DNA from: Lepidostoma basale
Lineage: Eukaryota; Arthropoda; Insecta; Trichoptera; Lepidostomatidae
NCBI GenBank assembly: GCA_022606425.2
Contig: JAHDVF020001023.1
Coordinates: 186,001 to 250,000 of the forward strand
DNA: 64,000 nt
Direction: 5' to 3'
Below, one piece after another: positions 30,839 to 42,594 of the stretch. The number at the start of each line of letters is the position of its first letter. Position 1 is the first letter of the stretch. Both the position numbers and the translations under genes were made by a program. Below the pieces are notes generated by a model. The model did no database searches, had not been told where the DNA came from, and saw only the letters and a list, made by a program, of their open reading frames with translations.

Positions 30839-31089
30839 GATAAGAATGGGTCACTGCGATGGTTTGGACATTGGATTGAATGGGAGAAGAATGATTGAAA
30901 AGATAGGTACAAGTAAAGTGAATGGGAAAAGAAGTCGAGGCAGGCTAAGAAAGACATGGCATGACCAAATTAATCAATTACTGAAAGGCGGCCATGTTCG
31001 AAGTAGGAACAATCTACGAACGTGCATGTCACAATGTGTAAATGTAGAAGAGGCGCGACATGACTTGATGATTAGTTAGTTAGTTAGTA
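30839..31089 (+). pseudogene. NL1b 3' end
   Basis: RMGHCDGLDIGLNG, SKVNGKRSRGRLRKTWHDQI, NQLLKGGHVRSRNNLRTCM, VEEARHDL, then the tail TTAGTTAGTTAG. A deletion of about 60 bp removes the SAYPSG end block, fusing the codons for EEARH to the tail. Confidence 0.8.
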
Positions 31090-32057
31090 ATAAATATACT
31101 AATTCAGTTTACTCAGAGCATCGCTCAAGCTGCAAAATCTGTTAGGATTGTCATCAAGAAAACAGTAGTTATGGTAGTATCAAAATATTTAATTAAATTG
31201 TTTTTAGAAGAAATAGAGTAGAGAAAAAGAAAATGTAATAATCTGCATTTGAATGTTAGTTTAATAACATCATTCGCGTAGTGCAATGTAAGAGTATTTT
31301 ATTTATGGCTTAAAAACCTGTAATTTAGATAGCTTTAATTAAGTGAGATTATTTCGTCATTTTCGCCATTTTTCATTCAAATATATTGCAGTTTGAGAAC
31401 CTTTTTGTTGCAATTGTCTATATATATATGGCAATATTATTTTAAAAATCCATATTCTTCAATTAAGTTTTTTTTAAATAGTCCTTAAATTATCCATATA
31501 TTTCTCTGCTACAAGAATTAATATTCTACTTCTTAATCTAAATATCACTTCTCGGAAGGTGCTAGTCAGCTTGTAAATATAGTCCTATGTTATCCTCATT
31601 CAAACCTAGTATGATTACATAATGAAAAAACGAATACAAAAACGTATCGCTGAAATAAATTTAATATCAGTTGTATGTACCTTACAAGGTATGCAACCCC
31701 CAGGAGAAGTTAAATTTTATTATATAGATTAAATGCTATTTTTATAAGATAACAATTGACAGAAATGACATTATTAAATGGTTCAGGAATGTGTGGCGAA
31801 TTATTAATGAAATTATAGTGATATAAGTAAAATGGTGGATTGACGGATGGACGAATGAGTATCAGTCCACGTGTATGCTTTTGAAATGGAATGAATGTGC
31901 CAAAGAGATAGCTAAGAAAATGGCAAGATATTGATGTTAGGCACTGCCTTCTCTCTACCTAACCTAACCTCTGGCATGGTAATTTTTAGTGAGTCCAAGA
32001 TTTTATTTAGATAAATCCATTTTACTAGATCAGTGTTCGGCAAACACTTAATTACTT
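31090..32057. other. No recognised feature
   Basis: AT-rich; contains CCTAACCTAACCT near 31958 but no array. Nothing else supported. Confidence 0.4.
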
Positions 32058-32372
32058 CCTATGGCCATACAACTCTTGAAGAGTTTTAGCCTCCTTGATA
32101 ATTTTTCACCAAGCTCCTCGATCCTGCGCCTTTTGCTCCCAGCAGTCCGATTCGCCCAACCTAGCCAGGTCAGCCAGAACATTGTCCATTAGGTGCTGTC
32201 TAGGCCTTCCTAAAGGTCTTACTCCAGTCGGTCTAGACGCGTACAGGGTCTTGATTGATCTGGTCTCTTCGGCTCGGCATACGTGCCCAATCCACGATAG
32301 GCGACTGGCTCTCACGGTGCTCATTATAAGGGGCTGCTGGATCATCGTACGGATCTCTTTCTTGATCGGCAA
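32058..32372 (-). pseudogene. NL9: reverse transcriptase C-terminal fragment
   Basis: Minus-strand frame: KKEIRTMIQQPLIMSTVRAS, RLSWIGHVCRAEETRSIKTL, YASRPTGVRPLGRPRQHLMD, NVLADLARLGESDCWEQKAQ, DRGAW. The SWIGHV, GRPR and RDR(G)xW blocks are the standard C-terminal module of insect non-LTR elements. It is near intact here; the residues after RGAW are shifted. Confidence 0.8.
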
Positions 32373-32715
32373 ACACGTTACTTAAAAAAGCCAAATACCA
32401 GCAGTACAACCATTTATTTTTTTTAAGAGACAAATTTGTTTACAAAATCTTTGTGTTTTTGAATACCGTTAATGTTGGACTCACTAAATAATACTTGAAT
32501 TTACATTATTATTACACTTCTCGGCGCTATATCCCGGCGTGGGACTTGGCCTACTCCACAACAGTTCTCCACTGGCTTCTATTCCTGGCCATCTCTTTCC
32601 ACTTTCCAGATCTTTTTCTTTGTTTCTTTTCGCGCGGCACTCATCTGGATACAATTTTTGGTACTCTACCCTCTGGCGTAGCTTAAATGTAGTCTGGGTC
32701 CCCCTTGGTTGCATA

Positions 32716-32966
<251 letters not shown>

Positions 32967-33004
32967 TTGAATACTATAGCTTATATAGTCTGGGTCCCCT
33001 TGGT

Positions 33005-33165
<161 letters not shown>

Positions 33166-33565
33166 ATTTTTTAACGCAAGTCCTGCAAGGACGGGGGACG
33201 GGCCTAGAGCGCCTATAACAGCTTCGGATAAGCGGAGGAAGCCCTCTATGGTTCGGCCATATATACTCTACCCTCTGGCATTCTTTCTATATGGCCAGCC
33301 CACCGAGGGCACTAAGACTTACAGAATATCACCACTGTTTCCTGGTTAATCGGTACTTCAAGTTCAAGATTTCTTTTGATTCTGTAAGTCCAATCCTCTA
33401 GCGTGGGACAATTTTTTTTCATAATCTTTTCTCAAAAACTTCAAGCCTGGTTTCCTCTCTGTACGTTAGAGATAATTTTTTAAAAACCTGATTTTACTTT
33501 AGAATAATTGTATTTATTGATAAATATTTCTCATAAAAATCAGATTTGCCATATATAATTCTAGG

Positions 33566-33751
33566 TAAATAAATCAAATATTGAATGTCGACCATGTGAG
33601 GAGTCAGAGAAATCGACGCGCGTGCATGACACGATGTATGAATGTTGAGGAATCGAGAGAAATATGTCAGGAAAGAAAGGTGTGGCAGTCCATTATTTCT
33701 GCTACCCCTTCGGGGAGACGGCGTGATGGTTAGTTAGTTAGTTAGTTAGTT
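33566..33751 (+). mobile_element. NL1 3' end
   Basis: AATCAAATATTGAATGTCGA to the TTAGTTAGTTAG tail; nearly consensus over the last 60 codons but with two frameshifts. Confidence 0.85.
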
Positions 33752-34173
33752 AATTCTAGGTTCCATTAAATAAACAAATTAATAATTGCATTTTGAACTT
33801 GCCCATCACGGAAGAGCTGCATTCGAGTAAAAAATAAGCCGCATTGAACTCGCGAGCCGCAGCTGTAGAAGATAAATTCGTTAATTTAATCTCAATTGTA
33901 TTGATTCCATATTTTGATTGTCGCCTATCATTTTATGTTTCCCGCTTTCCTTTTATTAAAGCGTCTCGGTCGGTAATATCACTTTATCTTTAACGCGCAT
34001 CCGCTTTATGCATATTCTCAGAAACGGACAAAGTTTACGAGTCTAAAATGTGTGTCTAATGGTAAACATATTAGCAGAAATATCGTAAACTTTAATCTGG
34101 TTTAATTTGGTTTGAACACATGCGCCGTGAGATCTTTTATTCTTTAAGAACAATTTTTTTAAGTTTCATATTT
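33752..34173. other. No recognised feature
   Basis: Moderate-GC single-copy-looking sequence; nothing supported. Confidence 0.4.
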
Positions 34174-34493
34174 CAATGCAGTTGAAATGAGATCTCTTAG
34201 AAGAATGTGTGGATACTCTGTGTATGATAGAGTGTCGAATGAAAATATAAGAAGTGAATGCGGTGCAAATGATGGTGTCATGAACAAAATAATGAAAGGA
34301 TCATTAAGATGGTTTGGACATATTGAAAGAATGAATGAAGAAAGAATGGTAAAAAAATTATATGTTAATGATGTAAATGGAACCAGAAATAGAGGAAGAC
34401 CGAGGAAAACGTGGCACGATCAAATAAATCAAATATTGAATGTCGGCCATGTGAGGAGTCAGAGAAATTAGTTAGAAAGTTAGTTAGTTAGTT
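34174..34493 (+). pseudogene. NL1 3' region with terminal deletion
   Basis: Open frame MRSLRRMCGYSVYDRVSNEN, ANDGVMNKIMKGSLRWFGHI, ERMVKKLYVNDVNGTRNRGR, TWHDQINQILNVGHVRSQRN, then a jump straight into TTAGTTAG. The last about 45 codons are deleted but the tail is kept. Confidence 0.87.
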
Positions 34494-34511
34494 TTTCATA
34501 TTTTAGAATAT

Positions 34512-34719
34512 GAAACATTCGCACCGCATTCACTTCTTATATTTTCATTCGACACTCTATCATACACATATTATCCACACATTCGTCTAAGAGATCTCAT
34601 TTCAACTGCATTTATTCTACTTTCATCCTTCTTTTGCCAGTTCCATGCTTCGCTTCCATACATAAGGGTCGGTAGAAGAACACCATTGTGCACTGCCATT
34701 CTAGCTTTTTTAGATAGGT
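34512..34719 (-). mobile_element. NL1 internal fragment, opposite strand
   Basis: Minus-strand piece (HNGVLLPTLMYGSEAWNWQK to NIRSECGAN). It overlaps the neighbouring plus-strand copy by about 95 bp in inverted orientation and has no 3' tail. The two could be remnants of one rearranged insertion. Confidence 0.8.
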
Positions 34720-35070
34720 ATATATTTGGTAAGGATATTTTTTATTTATTTATACATAATACACAAATGAGACCTAACAAACGAAAAACATGCAGGCGAC
34801 TCATTTGGACACAAAACGGTGTTACAAAGGTAAGATAAAACAACATGAAACCAAAAAAAAACATGCATTTCAGAAGGAACCCAAATATGTCGACGTCAGG
34901 GAGACAGTATTTTTTCTAGAATTTGTAATATTTTTTATGAATACTGCCTCACTGACACTGAAAATGTCCAAATCCGAGACGAATAGATTCAACGTCCGAA
35001 TTGCTCTTACTACTGGCATCACCTACTGGATGACTTGCTATGTACCTAATATAATTGACGTTATGCGATA
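34720..35070. other. No recognised feature
   Basis: A 93-codon plus frame at 34790-35071 has no recognisable motif; probably chance. Confidence 0.35.
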
Positions 35071-35215
35071 ATATTAAAAGTCGGTAATGTGAAGAGTCGG
35101 AGAAATCGATGTGCGTGCATGTCACGATATATGAATGTAAAGAAATGAAGATAAGTACCTATGTCAGAACAGAACAGTGGAGACGGCGTTATGGTTAGTT
35201 AGTTAATAAGTTAAT
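35071..35215 (+). mobile_element. NL1 3' end, decayed
   Basis: AAAAGTCGGTAATGTGAAGA to GTTAGTTAGTTAATAAGTTA; the QERKVWQSI region is mostly deleted. Confidence 0.7.
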
Positions 35216-35735
35216 TCCTCTTTTTTTATTATCGACTCGTTTGTCCACATTAAAATCGTTTGTATTTCCTCACTACATTGTATTTCGGCAAAATGTTCGG
35301 GATGATAAAAGAGTTGGATTGAAAAGGGTCTCCTTTGAGAATGATAAGTCGACATTCCGCACCAGTAGAACTTTATAGTAGCGGCACTTGGACCAGAAAT
35401 GCTTAAGTCCGGTGTCGAGTTACATGCTTGCCATATGTCGGGATTCACAAGGCTGCATTCATTAAGAATAATATTTTCTTAATCAATTTTAAATATTCCT
35501 CAAGAATAAAAATAACACGCTAATCCATATTATGTCCCCAAACATTTTTGAAAAAAAAAACATTCCTCCCTCTGCAATAATATTTATAGCAAATTTTAAA
35601 ATATTGTATACAAATTATAAGTATTTAATTTTTATTATACACTTGCAAAAATTGTATCTAAACCACTTTATTCGTTATAAACACAAACCGGTCCCGCCGG
35701 AGCTTCGTCAGGGTAACATAATATTAGTTAGAAAG
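35216..35735. other. Mostly unrecognised; decayed hammerhead-like remnant on minus strand
   Basis: Bases about 35686-35718 read on the minus strand as ACCCUGACGAAGCUCCGGCG then GGACCGGUUUGUG. They resemble the HIR-F motif but the GAAA box is lost. The rest shows nothing. Confidence 0.35.
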
Positions 35736-36029
35736 TTTCAATCCTGGGATTGGTTTGCAGTAATTTCTTCGATTCTTCTCTTCCATTCTTCCGTGTCTTG
35801 TGCGGCTCTTTTGAAATTTGCATATGATGAGCAGCGCACGTCCACCAACAGATCCTCCAGGTACTCTCGGCGTGGGCGTCCCATAGAGTTTGTCCCCTCG
35901 GTCATACCCTCCATTATGGCATGCAAGAGACCTTCTTGACGTATTACATGGCCAATCCATATTGGCCGCCTTTCGGACAAGGTCCTGAGCAGGTGCCTTC
36001 CTCCTTCGATTCCTTGAAGAACTTCATCA
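35736..36029 (-). pseudogene. NL3 reverse transcriptase C-terminal fragment
   Basis: The minus strand reads KFFKEIEGGRHLLRTL in part, then SERRPIWIGHVIRQEGLLHA, IMEGMTEGTNSMGRPRREYL, EDLLVDVRCSSYANFKRAAQ and a stop after ANQSQD. Close sister of 12002-12400 and similarly well preserved. Confidence 0.83.
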
Positions 36030-37264
36030 TTTCAACAGAATATACTAAACATAAAATCAGAGAAAAAAATAAGTATAAAATGGAGGGGAGAAAGAGGGGT
36101 AGTAGAAAGTGTGCACGAGGACAAATAGGATGTTAGAACGGCGAGTCACAAACATTGGGGAAGAACTGTGAAGAATTTATATTTAATATTCTAGTGGCGG
36201 ATAGGAGGGTTCTATTTTTATTTTTTTGGGGGAATTTTTAAAATAGGGAACATGGCTGAAATGGAGCAATTATTTGTAAACTTAATTTAAAAAAAAACGA
36301 AGTTAAAATTGAAAAGATTATCAAATTTACATATTTTTTTTTATTCATCATAATCATCTACATAGGTTGGCGAAACGCTATCATGGCAATATCTTTAAAA
36401 TAAGTTGCGATACATAAAATAAGAGTGTTTCGAAATTAAAACAATTAATAATATTAAAGTATCATAGTTTTTCGGTTAAAACAATAGACAACTTATGTAC
36501 ATGTACAATTGTTTCCCCTTATGATTATTTTATTCTATTACTGCACTATTAATTGCTCATTTATGGTATACGATTTTTTTTAGGAAAAAGGCTAACACCA
36601 GTGATTAAGTTCAATAATAGGTATTAGAATTCAAAATTTTTATTGAGCACTTACTAGATGATAAGAGCGAAGTAAGATTAAATGCATTCAATTTACAATA
36701 ATGTCACTCTGCATCAATTTAACGTTTCAATATTTACTATTCATTATGATAAAATGGGATCGTTTAGTTCAACCACGATAACTTGGCAAGTTGCAGCCAA
36801 ACAGCCCCATTGTTTGAACCCGTACCACTAAGTTTTCTTGTTTATTAATTATCTCAAATGCTGTGCCCAAAAATTTCCACTCGCGAATCCAATCTTACCA
36901 AGCTCAAAGCATGCACTTTAGGATAATGGTTTGCAATTTATTTTAATTTGTTATAACTTTAGCAAAGTCCGCATTTGACTGATGTTTCCATTTTAATTTA
37001 GTTTATATCTGTTCAGTTGTTAAATCTGAAATTTAATTGAATTAACATTAAATGATAATACAATTCATTCATGCCATTGTTTCACACAGCAAGTTTATGA
37101 GGTACAGCGTGAAACCGTATATTCATATAAATATAATAGAACAAACACGATTAAGTTGTTGAAAATTGCATTGGAGAGGTCGTAAAAGTCGAGGTAGTCA
37201 ATTTAATAGTATGCTCTCAATAAAAGGGATTCCATATCCGAATACGTAAAAAAAAAATAGAAAA
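36030..37264. other. Mostly unrecognised; partial HIR-D core at 36358-36395
   Basis: Bases 36358-36395 contain ACATAGGTTGGCGAAACGCT, the right half of the HIR-D hammerhead-like motif (GAAAC then CUAUC, a lost GUC). No gene found. Confidence 0.45.
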
Positions 37265-37650
37265 TTTATTGTTTCTTGAACAATGATGTAAAACTCCATA
37301 TTAAATATTTAATACGAATTAAAATGACGTGTGGCGATGACGTTCGCAACCCATCACACCGCGTCTCTCGCGGGGGCGAAAAGAGAAGGATGGAGTGCCG
37401 CATTTCTTCCTACCCTTTCGAGGAGACGGCGTGATGGTTAGTTAGTTAGTTTACGAATTAAGACGTCTGTTTTTTACTTAATACGAATGAAAACGTCTGT
37501 TTTCTAGAAGGTTTTATTATATTTTATGCGAATGACATTTTTCGGTTTATTCCTTGGAGTGTTTATATTACATTTGATAGTGCCTAGGACAGGCGGAACA
37601 CGTTATTCACATAAAATAGAATAAAATTTCTTGAAAACAGACGTTTTCAA
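37265..37650. repeat. HIR-C foldback interrupted by SINE-R
   Basis: The outer end TTATTGTTTCTTGAACAATG, then ATATTTAATACGAATTAAAA, is split by SINE-R (37327-37451). It resumes with ACGAATTAAGACGTCTG and AATGAAAACGTCTGTTTTCT. The inverse arm (AACAGACGTTTTC) lies near 37630-37650. Confidence 0.7.
37327..37451 (+). mobile_element. SINE-R inserted in HIR-C
   Basis: GTGGCGATGACGTTCGCAAC, CACCGCGTCTCTCGCGGGGG, then the NL1-type end and TTAGTTAG tail. Similar ACGAATTAA..GACGT sequence on both sides suggests a target duplication of about 15 bp. Confidence 0.78.
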
Positions 37651-37799
37651 GAAATTTTATTATACAGACAGAAAATGTGTTGTTGTATTAACCTTTAGTG
37701 AGTACTAAAATGGACGTCAGAACGAATCAACAAGTGGTCGAATGCACTTTGATGTTACATAGACTATTTGCATGATATACGTAATAAACCTAATAACAG

Positions 37800-38215
37800 T
37801 GCACTGTAAAATAATTTATGATAGACACATCTTCTTCTTCTTCTTCTTCAGCCCGTATTGACCGTCCCTCCTGGACGTAGGCCTCCTCTCGTATTTTCCA
37901 TTCTCTTCTATTCTGAGCGATCCGCATCCAGGCACTTCCCGCACTTCTCCGGATATCGTCGCGCCAACGCAACTGTGGGCGCCCAACTCCAAGCTTTGCC
38001 GTCCTTGGCCACCAGCACAGCAGTCGCCTTGTCCACTTTTCTTCTGGATCGCGAGCGACATGTCCCGCCCATCGCCACTTGAGGGTTACGGCCATCTTGA
38101 CAACATCGGAAACCTTTGTCCTGACTCTTATGTCCTCATTTCTGAGTCTGTCCTGTAAACTGATACCCAACATGGCTCTCTCCATTGCTCTCTGAATGAC
38201 TCTTAGCTTAACACA
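37800..38215 (-). pseudogene. NL2 RTE-clade C-terminal fragment
   Basis: Minus-strand frame: VKLRVIQRAMERAMLGISLQ, DRLRNEDIRVRTKVSDVVKM, TLKWRWAGHVARDPEEKW, GVGRPQLRWRDDIRR, AWMRIAQNRREWKIREEAYV, then a Glu-rich run from the GAAGAAGAA tail. A complete C-terminal module without stops; the RT core is absent. The tail of GAA repeats is the usual RTE-like simple 3' end. Confidence 0.85.
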
Positions 38216-38309
38216 TAGATTACTCAATTAATTTAAATGGGAGATTTTTAATCAAAAGAATAAGGAAAATTAAAAAAGTTTCCCTAAAAAGTATGATTTA
38301 AATGTTATA

Positions 38310-38482
38310 TAAAAACAGTGTGAGTGGAAAAAGTAGCCGCGACCGACCAAGGAAAGCATAATATGATCTTATTAATCAAATATTAAAATGCATTAAAAGT
38401 ATGTCAGGAAAGAGCAGTGTGACGGTCCATCCTCTCTGCCTTCTCCTCCAGGGAAACGGCTTGATGGTTGGTTAGTTAGTTA
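38310..38482 (+). mobile_element. NL1b 3' end, deleted
   Basis: NSVSGKSSRDRPRKA, LINQIL, then CAGGAAAGAGCAGTGTGACG and CTCCAGGGAAACGGCTTGAT with a TTGGTTAGTTAG tail. An internal deletion removes the NRRACM region. Confidence 0.72.
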
Positions 38483-38936
38483 ATTCTTACTTTTCGAACT
38501 ATCAAAATACATGCCTGTAGGACTCAATAAGATTCAGCAGTTTAGCAACTGGGTCTCGCACTGGGCTCAACGAAGCGAAGAGCCATTAATTACGATCGTT
38601 CATCTGTCGCATAAAAATGCACAATGAATCTGTAATCGAAAATTCCATATTAATGATTATGGACTAATAAATATATTACCAGAGGACACTAACGCTCATT
38701 GAATACGGTGTGAGCGCATTCATAAGCGGGAGAAAAATCCTCTCGACTGATACCGATTTCAGTTACTAAATTGGTAAGTAACTTACTACTATAATACAAA
38801 TAATAAATTAGTAAAAAAAATCTAAAATAAATTATTTATTGTGCGTTTGTTTTCATAAGCAATAAGTATCCTTATCTCACGAATATAAAAATAACAATTT
38901 GTTCCGTTTTTTGATAAAAGTATCTATTATACATTA
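38483..38936. other. No recognised feature
   Basis: Fairly complex single-copy-looking sequence (38520-38780) without an open frame; could be conserved non-coding DNA but this is a guess. Confidence 0.4.
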
Positions 38937-39171
38937 GGGTAAGATAAGGTATTTTGGCAGTATAAGTAATTTGGCAGTACTTTCTGAAACACAATCGTAC
39001 TGAATAATCTATCGCAATGTAAGCTTCGGAAACTCACCAATAGATGACAACATATATAGAATTAGACGAATAAACTTCTAAACACAGTTATCACACGCGC
39101 CTCCGCTGGTACAAAACATTGATGTGCGAGTCATGTTAAAACATATACTGCCAAATTACCTTACCTTACCC
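38937..39171. mobile_element. MITE with TA target duplication, 235 bp
   Basis: Left end GGGTAAGATAAGGTATTTTG then GCAGTATAAGT; the right end is its inverse with about 28 of 31 matches. TA flanks both ends (38935-38936 and 39172-39173). No coding content. TA choice suggests a Tc1/mariner-type partner (inference). Confidence 0.78.
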
Positions 39172-39173
39172 TA

Positions 39174-39454
39174 TATATCCATGATATACGAGTATATTCA
39201 AGTGACTTCTTCGAATATAAGTATTTGCAGATCCAAAAACATATTATTGTTAGGGCTTCTGTACTTGAATGATAGCCATTTTAATACAAAATTAATTTGT
39301 GTCAGAAGAAGATCAAATGATCAAAATGTAAACAACCAATTTACCATACCCGTATTTCAATAGGAAAATTTTACAAATAGTAAAAGTTTATACACTCTGC
39401 AATCAAATAAATTTAAAAATATTAATCTTACAATTTGAAATTTCTTGGTAGAAG
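39174..39454. other. No recognised feature
   Basis: AT-rich; nothing supported. Confidence 0.4.
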
Positions 39455-39800
39455 TATATTGTAAATAATAAAAAATACTTGAAACCCGTGAAATATTCAC
39501 GGATATAAAGATTATCTATCATTTAAAAACTTGGTTCACTGAACAATTGTAATCAATAATAAGTTTTAATGTAAATAATTTTCTATCACACATGTTAAAA
39601 AATTCACAATTAATAACAATTAATTGTCCTCCTTTTGTTTTCAACACCACTGTCATACAACAATAATCAGAACAAAAATAATTCAGAAACGTTCTCAGAC
39701 ATGCGCATCGTGGGCATTACGAATTACGTTCGAAGACAATCGAAGTATTCCTCTGTCGCTCTCGCATTCAAAATATTATCGTATCTTTCTTAATGACATT
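39455..39800 (+). repeat. RepY
   Basis: AAACCCGTGAAATATTCACG at the left, then around 39650-39775 a block (GTCATACAACAATAATCAGA, ATGCGCATCGTGGGCATTAC) that is repeated in inverse orientation at 55642-55825. No coding content; class unknown. Confidence 0.6.
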
Positions 39801-39844
39801 CAAGTTTTTGCCTATAAATATTCAAAATTTCTTTATAATAAATA

Positions 39845-39995
39845 TATAGTTTAATTTCACTTAGGTTTATGACTTCGACTGGTTTTGGCAGCTCACTGAT
39901 ATCCTCTGGTGTCATCGTCTTTGATTAGAAGATTGTACCGAGCTACCGAAACCGGTCAAAGCCGAAACCCTAAGTTGAATTAAACTAAATATATG
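39845..39995. repeat. HIR-E inverted repeat with hammerhead-like remnants
   Basis: The left arm (minus: GAGCUGCC, AAAAC, CA, GUC, GAAG) and right arm (plus, 39922-39962: AGAAGA, GUACCGAGCUACC, GAAAC, CG, GUC, AAAG) are inverted. Ends TTTAATTTCACTTAGGTTTA and CCTAAGTTGAATTAAACTAA also pair. The first core box is degenerate. Confidence 0.65.
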
Positions 39996-40009
39996 TAAGT
40001 TCTGAGGTA

Positions 40010-40525
40010 TCATTACATGAGGGAGTTTGGTAGTTATTCGTGGATCTATCCCACGGCATTTCTTTTAGGAATGCTTGGAACCAATTATTTACAGCTTCTA
40101 AGAGGTGGGAATCTTATTACCCATTTCTTTAAATTAATCAGGGGATTTTTCGAGAACTCAGCCGTGCTAGAGGGTGTTGGGCTTTTTGTCTTTGATAGAT
40201 TTCTCCGACAGCGACAGCACAGATTGTTTTACCTACCGGCCACTAGAACCAATCTGCCTCTGGTGACACCGGTGGGAAGAGCAATAAGTCTGCTGAACGC
40301 GGTCTCCTTGGAGATCGACGTCTTTCATATTAGTGAAGGTATGTTCAGGAGATAAATACTCTTGACTTTAGAAAGTATCTTGTCTTCCTTATGTTGAACC
40401 ATCTCTAATGCGTTCCTGGTACTTTGTTGTATTTTTATAATATTTTGCCTTAAACATTTTCCCGTTTGTAGTGTTTTTTGAGTTAATTAACTGATTTAAT
40501 ATGATTTGATTTGATTTGAAAGTTT
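40010..40525 (+). pseudogene. NL6 non-LTR retrotransposon C-terminal region
   Basis: Open frame 40017-40355: IYPTAFLLGMLGTNYLQLLR, FENSAVLEGVGLFVFDRFLR, QRQHRLFYLPATRTNLPLVT, PVGRAISLLNAVSLEIDVFH, stop. The HRLFYLP-TRTN-TPVGRA-LLN order is the post-RT C-terminal signature of Jockey/CR1-type proteins. It ends with ATTTGATTTGATTTGA near 40520, a simple-repeat tail. Sister: 10175-10665. Confidence 0.75.
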
Positions 40526-41060
40526 CCAATTTGTTTTTTATATGAATATATCTGATATTCAAGCACTAAGAATACATTTGTATAACCATACGTTTTACAA
40601 GTATAATACATGTATTCAATTGTTACCTAAACATTATTTATTTATACTTGTTTCACGCTCGCAAAAACCAGCTTTATTAGAAATTCAAATACGATTTCTT
40701 TCTCTGGCTCAGATTCATTTCAAAGTGCAAATATTGCAGGGGCCCCTGCGTATATTCATGTGATGCTCCAAAGCTGAGATTGCGCGTTCCTTCTCTGCTT
40801 TGTTTTATGTTATCAAAAACTGCATCAACATTACCATCGAGAACGAATCTGCCCGGCTGGCATCCGAAACAATTTCTCCAAAATAAAAAGTTGCCCATGT
40901 CCTTGGGGCGTCCTTGGAGGCCGGGCGAGGCGCTCCGCCCTTATGCATGATTTATTTCGGAATTCCTGTCCCCGCGAGATGAGCCGTCCGCCATCCCGCC
41001 AGCCGTGGGAGGACCCGCCTGGAAGCGGGAAGCGTAGGAGAGATCGCTCCTTTTACACAA
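40526..41060. other. Single-copy-looking DNA with a GC-rich end
   Basis: Bases 40885-41050 are GC-rich (GGCCGGGCGAGGCGCTCCGC). A perfect palindrome GCAGGGGCCCCTGC lies at 40735-40748. A minus-strand frame of 73 codons (40677-40898) starts at an ATG after this block but matches nothing known. Candidate regulatory or 5' region of a host gene, unproven. Confidence 0.35.
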
Positions 41061-41303
41061 ATGCTAATTGAGGATCGAGCAAAAAATAATCCTATTCTAA
41101 AATCACCAATCTTTCTTAATTTTCTTGTAGAGTATAAAATAATAAGTCAGTTCAATACAACTTTTTGAATACCGTCTATAATTTATATTTAAAAAGTCGT
41201 CTCAACTTTAACATTAGGATAAATATAATTCAACAATTTAATGTTGAAACATTTCAATAACAAAGTATTGAAGAACACAAATAAATAATTATGATATTAT
41301 GTA

Positions 41304-41575
41304 CGCGTGAGGATCGTCAGAATAAGAGAGATATGTGAGGTTGAGGATATTATAAGATGGAGCAGACAGCGAAAACGGGACTGGTACGGACATGTTCAAA
41401 TAACGGACACCACCAGACTCCCCTATATTGCATTGCATAATCAGTCTCATGGGACTCGTCCTCGTGGAAGACCTCCTAAAAGATGGAAGGACAGCTGAGA
41501 ATCTACCTAACAGGAGGAGCAATACTCTGGAGAATATACCACATAGGTCTATAACAAGGAAGAAGAAGAAGAATA
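41304..41575 (+). pseudogene. NL4 C-terminal relic
   Basis: RIVRIREICEVEDIIRWSRQ, RDWYGHVQITDTTRLPYIAL, GTRPRGRPPKRWKDS, stop, then a GAAGAAGAAGAA tail. Closely related to 57.2 kb (plus) and 61.3 kb (minus). Confidence 0.78.
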
Positions 41576-41589
41576 CATTATTTTCAATA

Positions 41590-41800
41590 TGATAATTAAT
41601 TAGAATGAAAAAGTCTGATTTCTAGAAATTTTATTATAATGTATGGGTATGACATGTTTTGCTTTTCTAGGGCATTATTTATTGACTTTTGATACAGATT
41701 TAGGAAAAAAAAACACATCAATTCTATAAACTATAATCAAACTTCTAGAGACGTTTTAATTCGTACAATGAAGTTAGTATGGAGTTTTACATCATTGTAC
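41590..41800. repeat. HIR-C foldback, partial
   Basis: AATGAAAAAGTCTGATTTCT, GGTATGACATGTTTTGCTTT and, near 41760, ATGGAGTTTTACATCATTGT; the middle is degraded. Confidence 0.6.
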
Positions 41801-42085
41801 GAAAAATCCGAAAGATCAAACGGCTATCCGCGAAATCTGCAAGGTGGAAATGTCATGAGATGGGGCAGACAACGCAGAAGATACTAGAATGCGCACGTGC
41901 AGAAAATGGACCCCACCAGAATCCCACACGCTGTGGCACAGCAGATTCCTGCCAGTTACCGTCCCACCGGAAGATCACCAAAGAGATGGAAGGATAGCTG
42001 GGAGTCGACCTCCCAAGAAAGGCCACTGATTACAGGAACAAAGCAAAGGTCTAAAAGAAGAAGAAGAATAAGAAGAAGTACAAGA
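41800..42085 (+). pseudogene. NL4 C-terminal relic
   Basis: Mixed frames: IREICKVEM, WGRQRRRY, ARAENGPHQNPTRC or RMDPTRIPHAVAQQIPASYR, PTGRSPKRWKDSWESTSQER, then a GAAGAAGAAGAA tail. Confidence 0.74.
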
Positions 42086-42594
42086 AACAATTAAATTCAA
42101 TTTGATAATTTTACTATTTGCCATGTACACTAAATTATTTTATTTTATTTCATGCAAGATACTAGTATTTATAAAATATGTATTAATACTTTTTTGTGAA
42201 AAAACGATTGATCATATATTCATAAGTTTTAGATACATTGCTCTGCATGGAATACCAAAAAGTTCGCCAGAGAGACCCCCAAAATAAAGTTCAGCATCAT
42301 AGAAGGAGAATATTCATTATAAAAAATACATAATTAACATCTATTCAAAGCTGCGTTGTGTAATTTTGGCAAAAAAATAAGAAAAGGAATTGCCTCACAT
42401 GCAACGATTTAAACTTTCTCATTATTATCTAAATGCAACAAATTTGGCTATTGCAAAAATAGGTAAAGTTGTGGTTAATTAATACCATGTGATAAAATAT
42501 ACAGTGAAATTTCAGTAGATTAATGTGTCTGGTGCGAATAATTATCGACTATTGATCAGCTGATTACTCAATGACATAAGCACACATGTGAAAA
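42086..42594. other. No recognised feature
   Basis: AT-rich; nothing supported. Confidence 0.45.

Noticed and set aside
31950..31975. Telomere-like CCTAACCTAACCT
   Set aside because: Only two units; too short to be an interstitial telomere array.
34790..35071. 93-codon plus-strand frame
   Set aside because: No motif, no splice or poly(A) support, composition like translated AT-rich DNA.
40677..40898. 73-codon minus-strand frame next to GC-rich block
   Set aside because: No family recognised and no clear splice sites; mentioned only as part of that region.
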